Shown here: one piece after another, positions 1 through 5,482 of the stretch | Position numbering within the stretch: position 1 is the stretch's first letter | How the letters are laid out: each line of letters opens with the position of its first letter | From: Nitrospira sp. | Lineage (GTDB): Bacteria > Nitrospirota > Nitrospiria > Nitrospirales > Nitrospiraceae | Assembly (NCBI GenBank): GCA_025363325.1 | Contig: JANYEF010000152.1 | Span: 1 to 5,744 of the forward strand | Reading direction: 5' to 3' | Length of the DNA stretch: 5,744 bases | Program-made: the position numbers and the translations under genes | Notes under the pieces: model-generated | What the model saw: the letters and a program-made list of their open reading frames with translations, nothing else | Databases searched by the model: none | What the model was told of the DNA's origin: nothing

Positions 1-358
1 TAACCGATTCCACGGGATGGTCCGGCAATGGCAGGACCTCTTCTACGAAGGGCGGTACGCCTCGAGCGATTTGGAGACGACGCCGGACTTTGTCAAGTTG
101 GCAGAGGCGTACGGAGCAGTCGGGCTCAGGGCCAGCAAGCCCTCTGAGATCGATGCTGTCCTCAAGGAAGCGATCGCAGTGAACAAACCGGTCATCGTCG
201 ATGTGCCGACGTATCGATATGAAAACGTTTATCCGATGATCCCAGCTGGCGGCTGCAACCATGAAATGATTTTGGAAGATCCACCGGCCTTGAAAAGTAA
301 ACAGTCTGGAGCGGGCCAGGTGGCCCCAAAAGATTCAGATACAATCCTCACGGCCTAA
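1..358 (+). CDS. ilvB: Acetolactate synthase large subunit, C-terminal fragment (5' end outside window)
   Basis: This is the C-terminal end of the thiamine-diphosphate enzyme that condenses two pyruvates to acetolactate (or pyruvate with 2-ketobutyrate), the first common step of valine, leucine and isoleucine synthesis. The reading frame is open from base 2, so the in-frame ATG at 17 is internal and not a start. The visible residues open with N-R-F-H-G followed by MVRQWQ and LFYEGRY, the conserved block of the large subunit. The Trp in that block lies in the region where herbicide-resistance changes occur in plant and yeast enzymes. The tail has the family pattern VIVDV...YPMIPAGG, then a short variable end. 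The TAA stop is at 356-358, and ilvN follows after 22 bases, which fits co-translation of the two subunits. The N-terminal and central domains lie upstream and cannot be judged. I am very sure of the family. Confidence 0.95.
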   Translation, partial: NRFHGMVRQWQDLFYEGRYASSDLETTPDFVKLAEAYGAVGLRASKPSEIDAVLKEAIAVNKPVIVDVPTYRYENVYPMIPAGGCNHEMILEDPPALKSKQSGAGQVAPKDSDTILTA

Positions 359-369
359 CCGTCGGTGTC

Positions 370-374
370 GGGAG
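370..374 (+). promoter_or_regulatory. Ribosome binding site of ilvN (bears on the start choice)
   Basis: GGGAG ends 6 bases before TTG 381 and 12 bases before ATG 387. The spacing favours the TTG codon, but ATG initiation cannot be excluded from the sequence. Confidence 0.55.
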
Positions 375-380
375 TACAGA

Positions 381-905
381 TTGGATATGGAACACATTAT
401 CTCGGTGACCGTGGAGAACAAGTTTGGTTCGTTATCTCGCGTTGCTGGTCTGTTTAGCGGTCGTGGATTCAACATCGAAAGTCTCTCTGTGGCGCCGACG
501 CTCGATGCGTCCATGTCGCAGATGACCATCGTCACGTCCGGAGACGAGCGGATCATTGAGCAGATCGTGAAACAGCTCAACAAGTTGATCGACGTCATTA
601 AGGTCGTGGATCTGAACGAAAGCGATTTTGTCTCGCGGGAGACGGCGCTCATCAAAGTGCATACGCGACCGGAAGATCGCGCGGAAGCATTGCGGATCGC
701 CGATATTTTCAGGGCCAATGTCATCGACTCTACGCCGGCGACGTACACCATCGAGGTGACCGGAGATCCACAAAAGATCGAAGCGATCATTAACCTGCTG
801 CAGCCCCTCGGAATCAAGGAACTCACCAGGACCGGACGGGTCGCGGTTGCCCGCGAGTCGATTCGATCGACGGGCGTGCAGGCAAAAAAGATTGCCCGCG
901 AATAG
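381..905 (+). CDS. ilvN: Acetolactate synthase small (regulatory) subunit
   Basis: This is the regulatory subunit that activates IlvB and confers feedback inhibition by valine. The 174-residue product has the usual length. An N-terminal ACT domain (about residues 5-80) carries VENKFGSLSRVAGLFSGRG-FNIESL. Asn13, Gly16 and Asn31 line up with Asn11, Gly14 and Asn29 of the E. coli small subunits, residues known to matter for valine binding, so valine sensitivity is likely. The C-terminal ALS_ss domain (about 85-165) includes LIKV, EVTG and GIKELTRTGRVA. Two starts are possible. TTG at 381 sits 6 bases after GGGAG (370-374). ATG at 387 lies two codons later, at a less usual spacing of 12. I keep TTG on spacing alone; the two proteins differ by only two residues. 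The neighbours ilvB and ilvC support the assignment. Confidence 0.96.
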   Translation: MDMEHIISVTVENKFGSLSRVAGLFSGRGFNIESLSVAPTLDASMSQMTIVTSGDERIIEQIVKQLNKLIDVIKVVDLNESDFVSRETALIKVHTRPEDRAEALRIADIFRANVIDSTPATYTIEVTGDPQKIEAIINLLQPLGIKELTRTGRVAVARESIRSTGVQAKKIARE

Positions 906-972
906 GTTCTACCGGGCTCATCATCCACATCAGTTCAGTAAAACGAACACCGTTCTTACCCAGGAGTGATCG

Positions 973-1986
973 ATGAAGATTTACTACGACAAGGATGCCG
1001 ATATTCAACAGATCCGGAACAAGAAAGTAGCGGTAGTTGGCTACGGCAGTCAGGGCCACGCCCATGCGCTCAACATGAAGGAGAGCGGCGTAAGCGTGGT
1101 CATTGGGTTGCGCGAAGGCGCTTCATGGAAGAAGGCGGAGCAAAGTGGACTGAAAGTTATGCCGGTGGCCGATGCCGTCAAGGCGTCCGATGTGGTCATG
1201 ATTCTCGCGCCTGATGAAGCGCAAGCGGCCATCTATCGGCAGGACATCGCCCCGAATCTGAAGCCGGGATCCTATCTCGCGTTTGGCCATGGCTTCAACA
1301 TTCATTTCGGACAGATCGTGCCGCCGCCTACCATCAATGTGTTCATGGTTGCTCCTAAGGGGCCCGGCCATCTTGTCCGATCGGAATATACGAAAGGGAG
1401 CGGGGTGCCGTGCTTGCTCGCGATCCATCAAGATCCCAGCAAAACGACCCAGCAGGTTGGCCTGGCCTATGCCAGCGCGATTGGGGGCGGGCGGGCCGGT
1501 GTGATCGAAACAAACTTTCGGGAAGAGACCGAGACGGATCTTTTTGGAGAGCAGGTTGTTCTCTGTGGAGGACTCACTTCCCTCATTCAGGCCGGGTACG
1601 AGACGCTCGTGGAAGCTGGCTACTCTCCGGAGATGGCCTACTTCGAGTGCCTGCATGAAGTAAAATTGATCGTGGATTTGATCTATCAGGGCGGTATTTC
1701 CAACATGCGGTACTCTATCAGCACGACGGCCAAGTACGGTGATATCACCCGCGGTCCTCGGATTGTGACGGAGCAGACAAAGCAGGAAATGAAGAAGATT
1801 TTGGGCGAAATTCAGCAAGGCCAGTTTGCCAAAGAGTGGGTGCTGGAGAATCAGGCAAACCGTCCGGTCTACAATGCGCTGCTGGCTAAAGGTGAAGCCC
1901 ACCCCATCGAAGAGGTTGGGGCCCGGCTGCGGGCGATGATGCCCTGGCTGAAGAAGGACCAACTGGTTGATAAGAACAAAAACTGA
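973..1986 (+). CDS. ilvC: Ketol-acid reductoisomerase (class I, short form)
   Basis: The enzyme isomerises and reduces 2-acetolactate or acetohydroxybutyrate to the dihydroxy acid, using Mg2+ and NAD(P)H. Its 337 residues match the short class I form. The N-terminal Rossmann domain has GYGSQGHA at 24-31, the cofactor-specificity loop at about 47-52 (R-E-G-A-S-W), and the catalytic-region motif FGHGFNIHF with His106. The all-helical C-terminal knot domain carries the metal and substrate ligands Asp189 and Glu193 (ETETDLFGEQ), Glu225 and Glu229 (ECLHE), and Ser250 (YSIS). These fall one position before the usual class I numbering, which agrees with a one-residue-shorter cofactor loop. ATG 973 follows AGGAG (962-966) by 6 bases, and the N-terminus M-K-I-Y-Y-D is typical. 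The 67-base gap after ilvN shows no terminator, so the genes are probably cotranscribed. Confidence 0.98.
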   Translation: MKIYYDKDADIQQIRNKKVAVVGYGSQGHAHALNMKESGVSVVIGLREGASWKKAEQSGLKVMPVADAVKASDVVMILAPDEAQAAIYRQDIAPNLKPGSYLAFGHGFNIHFGQIVPPPTINVFMVAPKGPGHLVRSEYTKGSGVPCLLAIHQDPSKTTQQVGLAYASAIGGGRAGVIETNFREETETDLFGEQVVLCGGLTSLIQAGYETLVEAGYSPEMAYFECLHEVKLIVDLIYQGGISNMRYSISTTAKYGDITRGPRIVTEQTKQEMKKILGEIQQGQFAKEWVLENQANRPVYNALLAKGEAHPIEEVGARLRAMMPWLKKDQLVDKNKN

Positions 1987-2000
1987 GGATTGAGGGCTCT

Positions 2001-2651
2001 GTGTCAGATCGTGCCATCGGCATCCCGTTTGCCAAAGAAGGAATTCCCTTCATCGGGGCTGTTGCCGGGGTTACACTACTAGCAGGATGGCTGGGCTGGG
2101 TTATTGTGGCGGTTGGGGCGGCGCTCCTGACGCTCTTCGTTTCCTGGTTCTTTCGTAATCCCTCGCGTGTGGTCCCGATGGGACCTCGGCTCGTGCTGGC
2201 TCCCGGTGACGGGAAAGTTATCGCCATCGAAGAAGAGTTCGAGCCCCGATTCATTAAGGATCGTAGCATTCGACTTACCATCTTCTTGAACGTATTCGAT
2301 GTGCACATCAATCGAATTCCTTGTGAAGGGGTTGTCGAGGAGGTGCAGTATCAGCCGGGTGTATTCCTCGTGGCCAGCAGGCCGGATGCGACATTGAGGA
2401 ACGAGCAAAATGCCTTGATGATTCGGACGGTGGAGGGTGCGAAGGTGCTGTGTGTGCAGGTGGCTGGGTTGATTGCCAGACGGATTGTCTGTTGGATCTC
2501 GCCGGGAGATCGGGCCGTATGTGGTGAACGATTCGGGCTGATTCGATTTGGGTCGCGGATGGATACGTTTCTTCCGGTCGGAACGGTGATCAACGTGGCA
2601 GTCGGCGATCATGTAAAGGGTGGAGAAACCATCCTGGGGGAACTGCGATGA
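2001..2651 (+). CDS. psd: Phosphatidylserine decarboxylase proenzyme, short type
   Basis: The enzyme decarboxylates phosphatidylserine to phosphatidylethanolamine at the inner membrane. It is made as a proenzyme that cleaves itself to form a pyruvoyl group. The 216-residue length fits the short PSD type. Hydrophobic segments at about 15-50 would form one or two N-terminal membrane spans, followed by FFRNP. The catalytic part shows APGDGKV with Asp70, FDVHINR with His102, QVAG at 153-156, and the processing site RFGS, where cleavage between Gly184 and Ser185 would make Ser185 the pyruvoyl residue. Asp70, His102 and Ser185 match the proposed self-cleavage triad of the family. GTG 2001 is preferred because GAGGG (1992-1996) lies 4 bases upstream and the product has the expected length. 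It begins 14 bases after ilvC and overlaps pssA by ATGA, so translation is probably coupled. The function rests on family motifs. Confidence 0.95.
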   Translation: MSDRAIGIPFAKEGIPFIGAVAGVTLLAGWLGWVIVAVGAALLTLFVSWFFRNPSRVVPMGPRLVLAPGDGKVIAIEEEFEPRFIKDRSIRLTIFLNVFDVHINRIPCEGVVEEVQYQPGVFLVASRPDATLRNEQNALMIRTVEGAKVLCVQVAGLIARRIVCWISPGDRAVCGERFGLIRFGSRMDTFLPVGTVINVAVGDHVKGGETILGELR

Positions 2652-3454
2652 AAACCACTGGACTTCGTCAATCGTTCGGGAGAAATGGAAAGCGGCGTAA
2701 AGCTGCCATGCACCTGATTCCGAATCTTTTTACGACAGGGAATCTATTCTGCGGCGTCTATTCGATGTTGTCCGTATTCAATGCGGACTACATGGTCGCA
2801 GCAGTTGCAATCCTGGTGGCCATGATCTTCGACGTGCTCGATGGGAAGTCGGCGCGGTTGACGAACAGCACCAGCCATTTCGGCTTCGAATATGACTCGT
2901 TGTCCGACGTGGTGTCGTTCGGGGTTGCTCCCGGCCTCTTGATTTATTCCTGGGCGCTGAGCGGACAGGGTATGTTTGGTGTGGCGGTGATGTTCGCCTA
3001 CGTGGCGATGGGTGCGGTTCGGTTGGCTCGGTTTAACTCGACTGCGTCAGTGCCGGACGGCAAGTACTTTACTGGGTTGGCTATTCCTGCAGCGGCAGGG
3101 GTCGTGGCGTCGCTCGTGATTTTCGACCACTATAGCGTCAGAATTGGAACGGAAGTGAAGCCCCTCCTCGTCCTGTTTATTACGCTGACCCTTTCGTTCT
3201 TGATGGTGAGCACCATTAAGTATCGGAGCTTTAAAGACATGAAGTTTCGCGGCGGTCAGCACATTACCTATCTCGTGTGGGGAATTTTGACGCTCATGCT
3301 TGTGGCTGCCTGGCCCCAAGTTATGCTATTTGTCATCTTTGCCGGCTATGCATTGCTTGGTCCTGCAGAGCGGCTGGTCGGACTTTTGGCCAAAGTGGCC
3401 GGGAAGCGTCCATCGACCAAGACTGAGCAGCCGGCGACTGAATCGAAGTTCTAG
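2648..3454 (+). CDS. pssA: CDP-diacylglycerol--serine O-phosphatidyltransferase (integral-membrane type II)
   Basis: The enzyme joins CDP-diacylglycerol and serine to give phosphatidylserine, the substrate of the upstream decarboxylase. The 268-residue protein shows a complete CDP-alcohol phosphotransferase signature, D-x2-D-G-x2-A-R-x8-G-x3-D-x3-D. The key residues are Asp62, Asp65, Gly66, Ala69, Arg70, Gly79, Asp83 and Asp87. Before it stands a basic N-terminus, then HLIPNLFTTGNLFCG, typical of the type II (Bacillus-like) enzyme and unlike the peripheral E. coli PssA. Several hydrophobic segments follow (about 88-107, 108-128, 143-162, 173-189 and 208-240), with a polar C-terminal tail. ATG 2648 overlaps the psd stop, and a GGGGG run (2636-2640) lies 7 bases upstream. 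The gene ends two bases before the T-box leader. Serine as the acceptor is inferred from the family motifs and the adjacent psd. Confidence 0.96.
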   Translation: MKTTGLRQSFGRNGKRRKAAMHLIPNLFTTGNLFCGVYSMLSVFNADYMVAAVAILVAMIFDVLDGKSARLTNSTSHFGFEYDSLSDVVSFGVAPGLLIYSWALSGQGMFGVAVMFAYVAMGAVRLARFNSTASVPDGKYFTGLAIPAAAGVVASLVIFDHYSVRIGTEVKPLLVLFITLTLSFLMVSTIKYRSFKDMKFRGGQHITYLVWGILTLMLVAAWPQVMLFVIFAGYALLGPAERLVGLLAKVAGKRPSTKTEQPATESKF

Positions 3455-3535
3455 CAGGCTGCGACGAGGAGTAGTACGCGGTTCGCATAGCAGTGAGAGA
3501 GCTGGTGCATGGTGCAAACCAGCCTGTGCGGCGCC

Positions 3536-3542
3536 GAACTCG
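3536..3542 (+). promoter_or_regulatory. T-box specifier: GAA followed by CTC (Leu)
   Basis: In T-boxes the specifier codon sits on the 3' side of the Stem I internal loop, usually just after GAA and before a purine. Here GAA (3536-3538) is followed by CTC (3539-3541) and G3542, opposite AGTAGTA on the 5' side. CTC is a leucine codon and would pair with a tRNA-Leu bearing a GAG anticodon. This agrees with leuA as the controlled gene. Confidence 0.9.
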
Positions 3543-3650
3543 CCTCTGAGCCAGAATCCGTGAAACCCGAGTAATGGATTCCGTCTCGCCCTCGTGATCG
3601 GGCGTAATGAAGGGTTATGAACAGCTGGGCACGTTGTTCATGGCTAAATC

Positions 3651-3688
3651 AGGGTGGTACCACGGAGCTTCTCAAAGCCTCCGTCCCT
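3651..3688 (+). promoter_or_regulatory. T-box sequence and antiterminator
   Basis: AGGG-TGGTACC-ACGG (3651-3665) is nearly the canonical T-box sequence. AGGG pairs with CCCT (3685-3688) and ACGG with CCGT (3681-3684), leaving the 7-base TGGTACC bulge that catches the tRNA acceptor end. The bulge begins UGGU, which would pair with an ACCA 3' end; a discriminator A is what tRNA-Leu carries. The 3' strand of the antiterminator is also part of the terminator's 5' arm, so the two structures exclude each other. Confidence 0.95.
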
Positions 3689-3711
3689 GGGCGTAGGGAT
3701 GGAGGCTTTTT
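3674..3711 (+). terminator. Intrinsic terminator of the T-box leader
   Basis: AAAGCCTCCGTCCC (3674-3687) pairs with GGGATGGAGGCTTT (3696-3709). The pairing is continuous except for one G-T wobble, around an 8-base loop, and a T-rich tail (3707-3715, interrupted by one A) follows. It is the alternative to the antiterminator. When tRNA-Leu is charged it should stop transcription before leuA. It would then also serve as the 3' end of the ilv-psd-pssA transcript. Confidence 0.95.
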
Positions 3712-3715
3712 ATTT

Positions 3716-3840
3716 GAGATCGCTGAAAATGTTTTCCCGCAGTGTCCTCGGTCGCGTGCCTCCCTGCGACGTACCTTACGGGTACGCCTCAGTCGTCCCG
3801 CTTCCTGCGGCCTTGAGAGAAAGACATTTTGAGCAATCTC
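3716..3840. repeat. Imperfect palindromic element of about 125 bp, possibly MITE- or REP-like
   Basis: The 20-base left arm (3716-3735, beginning GAGATCGCTG) and right arm (3821-3840, ending GAGCAATCTC) are inverted copies. They match at 17 of 20 positions, and one further pair is a G-T wobble. Inside them CCGCAG (3737-3742) pairs with CTGCGG (3805-3810), and near the centre CGTACC (3770-3775) pairs with GGTACG (3781-3786) around TTACG. The element fills the space between the T-box terminator and the leuA ribosome binding site. No other copy is seen in this window, so mobile or dispersed status is inferred from architecture alone. It could also be a structured part of the leuA 5' UTR. I see no protein-coding capacity or flanking direct duplication. 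Confidence 0.6.
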
Positions 3841-3851
3841 ACAAGATTAGA

Positions 3852-3859
3852 GAGGTGAT
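3852..3859 (+). promoter_or_regulatory. Strong Shine-Dalgarno sequence of leuA
   Basis: GAGGTGAT matches eight consecutive bases of the perfect complement to the 16S rRNA 3' end. Its GAGG core ends 7 bases before ATG 3863. It is the best ribosome binding site in the window and fixes the leuA start. A small perfect hairpin, AATCT-CACA-AGATT (3835-3848), lies just upstream. Confidence 0.85.
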
Positions 3860-3862
3860 ACC

Positions 3863-5410
3863 ATGACCAGAATGATACGAATTTTCGATACGACCTTGCG
3901 GGATGGCGAACAGTCGCCCGGCGCCAGCATGAATGTGGAAGAGAAAATCATGGTGGCAAAGCAACTGGCGCGTCTGGGGGTCGATATCATTGAAGCAGGA
4001 TTTGCCTATAGTTCTCCTGGAGATTTTGAAGCGGTGCGGCGGATCGCGCAGGAAGTCGAGGGACCGACGATTTGCAGCTTGGCGCGGGCGCGTCCGGAGG
4101 ATATTGAACGAGCATGGGAGGCATTGAAGGGGGCCCCGAAGGTCCGTATTCATACGTTTCTGTCGACCTCGGATATCCACTTGAAGCACCAATTCAGAAT
4201 GACGCGTGACGAGGCGAAGAAGCGCGCGGTCGAGATGGTGCAACTGGCGAGGGGGTATGTCGACGATGTGGAGTTTTCGCCCATGGATGCCAGCCGTTCC
4301 GATCCCGCCTATCTCTATGAGGTGATCGAGGCGGTGATTGCCGCAGGAGCCGGGACGATCAATATTCCTGATACGGTTGGCTATGCGGTGCCACAAGAAT
4401 TTGGCCGGCTCATTCGTGGCATTCGCGAGCAGGTGCCAAACAGTGCGAAGGCGGTGATCTCCGTCCATTGCCACAACGACTTGGGCCTTGCCGTGGGGAA
4501 CAGCTTGGCGGCGGTCTTCGAAGGGGCTGGCCAAGTCGAGTGCACGATCAATGGGATTGGTGAACGGGCAGGGAACACGGCACTGGAAGAAATTGTCCTG
4601 GGGCTTCGGACCAGGAAGGATTTTTATCAAGCCGACACGAAGATTCATACCGAAGAGATCTCGAAGACCAGCCGATTGGTCAGCAAGATCACCGGCATGG
4701 TAGTGCAACCGAACAAAGCGATCGTCGGGGCGAACGCCTTCGCCCATACGTCTGGCATTCACCAAGACGGGCTGCTGAAGGACAAGACAACCTATGAAAT
4801 CATGCGACCGGAGTCGATTGGGCTGGTAGAGAGCAAGATGGTTATGGGGAAGCTTTCAGGCCGGCACGCGTTTCGCCAGCGGTTGGTGGAGTTGGGGCAT
4901 ACGCTATCGGACGAGGAGGTCAACCACGCATTCGAGCGGTTCAAGAAGTTGGCCGATCAGAAGAAGGAGATCTACGAAGAGGATCTCGAAGTCATTATTT
5001 CCGAAGAGTTGGTCAAAATGGCCGATCGGATCACCTTAAAATCGTTCCATGTGGCCAGCGGGACGGATCAGGTGCCAACCGCCACGGTCGAACTCGAGAT
5101 TGACGGACAAACGATCGCGCAGACCGGAACGGGCGATGGGCCGGTGGATGCGGTCTATCGGACGATTGCCGCAATCACGCAGACGAAGAGCACGCTCCTC
5201 ATGTATGTCGTGAAGGCAATCACGGGGGGGACTGACGCCCAGGGTGAAGTCTCGGTCCGGGTTCAAGAAGATGGACGTACCGTCTCAGGCCATGGGGCGG
5301 ATACGGATATCATTATGGCCTCGGCGCGGGCCTATCTCAATGCGCTGAACAAGTTGTTGTACTTGGCAGGAAAGCAGGCGCAGGGCGAGCAGAAGGTGAA
5401 CTTGATTTAA
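3863..5410 (+). CDS. leuA: 2-isopropylmalate synthase
   Basis: LeuA condenses 2-ketoisovalerate with acetyl-CoA to 2-isopropylmalate, the committed step of leucine synthesis. The 515-residue length is typical of the bacterial short-type enzyme. The TIM-barrel domain (about 1-270) opens with FDTTLRDGEQSPGASM, which holds Arg13 and Asp14. Metal ligands Asp14, His202 and His204 (HCHND) and Asn238 (GERAGN) are present. His97 and Ser139 occupy positions linked to ketoisovalerate recognition, arguing for LeuA over citramalate synthase. The linker region has HTSGIHQDG (295-303) and GKLSGRHAF (329-337). The C-terminal LeuA regulatory domain (about 390-510) includes GDGPVDAVYRTI and TDIIMASARAYLNAL, so leucine feedback inhibition is likely. 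ATG 3863 is set by the strong ribosome binding site. Transcription should depend on the upstream leucine T-box. Homocitrate synthase is less likely, given the T-box and the regulatory domain. Confidence 0.97.
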   Translation: MTRMIRIFDTTLRDGEQSPGASMNVEEKIMVAKQLARLGVDIIEAGFAYSSPGDFEAVRRIAQEVEGPTICSLARARPEDIERAWEALKGAPKVRIHTFLSTSDIHLKHQFRMTRDEAKKRAVEMVQLARGYVDDVEFSPMDASRSDPAYLYEVIEAVIAAGAGTINIPDTVGYAVPQEFGRLIRGIREQVPNSAKAVISVHCHNDLGLAVGNSLAAVFEGAGQVECTINGIGERAGNTALEEIVLGLRTRKDFYQADTKIHTEEISKTSRLVSKITGMVVQPNKAIVGANAFAHTSGIHQDGLLKDKTTYEIMRPESIGLVESKMVMGKLSGRHAFRQRLVELGHTLSDEEVNHAFERFKKLADQKKEIYEEDLEVIISEELVKMADRITLKSFHVASGTDQVPTATVELEIDGQTIAQTGTGDGPVDAVYRTIAAITQTKSTLLMYVVKAITGGTDAQGEVSVRVQEDGRTVSGHGADTDIIMASARAYLNALNKLLYLAGKQAQGEQKVNLI

Positions 5411-5482
5411 GGAAAGTGCTCACGGTAGAGTCACCGCCTTCGGTCTGGGAAAAGGAAGGTATCGTTGGTTGTGAGGTGCTCC

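Larger units (their letters stand above)
3457..3711 (+). promoter_or_regulatory. T-box riboswitch (leucine) controlling leuA
   Basis: This is a complete T-box leader, an RNA that binds a specific tRNA and reads whether it is charged. Stem I has a base helix GGCT 3457-3460 / AGCC 3549-3552, a GA-rich kink-turn-like junction, and GAGG 3466-3469 / CCTC 3543-3546. Next come the specifier loop (AGTAGTA on the 5' side, GAA-CTC-G on the 3' side) and the helix CGCA 3484-3487 / TGCG 3527-3530. An AGAGAG block and the distal stem GCTGG 3501-3505 / CCAGC 3519-3523 close it, with a TGGTGCAAA terminal loop. Stem II is GAATCC 3554-3559 / GGATTC 3576-3581. A IIA/B-like hairpin pairs CGCCC 3587-3591 with GGGCG 3600-3604. 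Stem III pairs ATGAACA 3617-3623 with TGTTCAT 3635-3641. The T-box sequence, antiterminator and terminator follow. Uncharged tRNA-Leu should favour read-through into leuA. Confidence 0.96.

Noticed and set aside
335..928. 197-codon open frame on the minus strand
   Set aside because: It covers ilvN and runs antiparallel to it. The plus-strand ACT-domain protein explains the sequence.
906..972. Possible regulatory site between ilvN and ilvC
   Set aside because: Beyond the AGGAG ribosome binding site of ilvC I find no convincing hairpin, promoter or repeat.
1123..1962. 279-codon open frame on the minus strand
   Set aside because: It is a shadow of ilvC, and its translation resembles no family I recognise.
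3330..3352. TTGTCA followed by TATGCA within pssA as a possible promoter for the T-box and leuA
   Set aside because: The spacer is only 11 bases and the -10 match is poor. It does not support a promoter call.
3617..3866. Two short plus-strand open frames of about 70 codons between pssA and leuA
   Set aside because: They run through T-box Stem III, the antiterminator, the terminator and the palindrome. RNA and DNA structure explain this stretch better, and no ribosome binding site supports either one.
3839..4765. 308-codon open frame on the minus strand
   Set aside because: It lies opposite leuA, whose protein is conserved throughout. The minus frame shows no recognisable domain and is a shadow of biased codon use.
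5411..5450. Possible terminator after leuA (CGGT/ACCG hairpin at 5423-5436)
   Set aside because: The stem is only four base pairs and no T tract follows.
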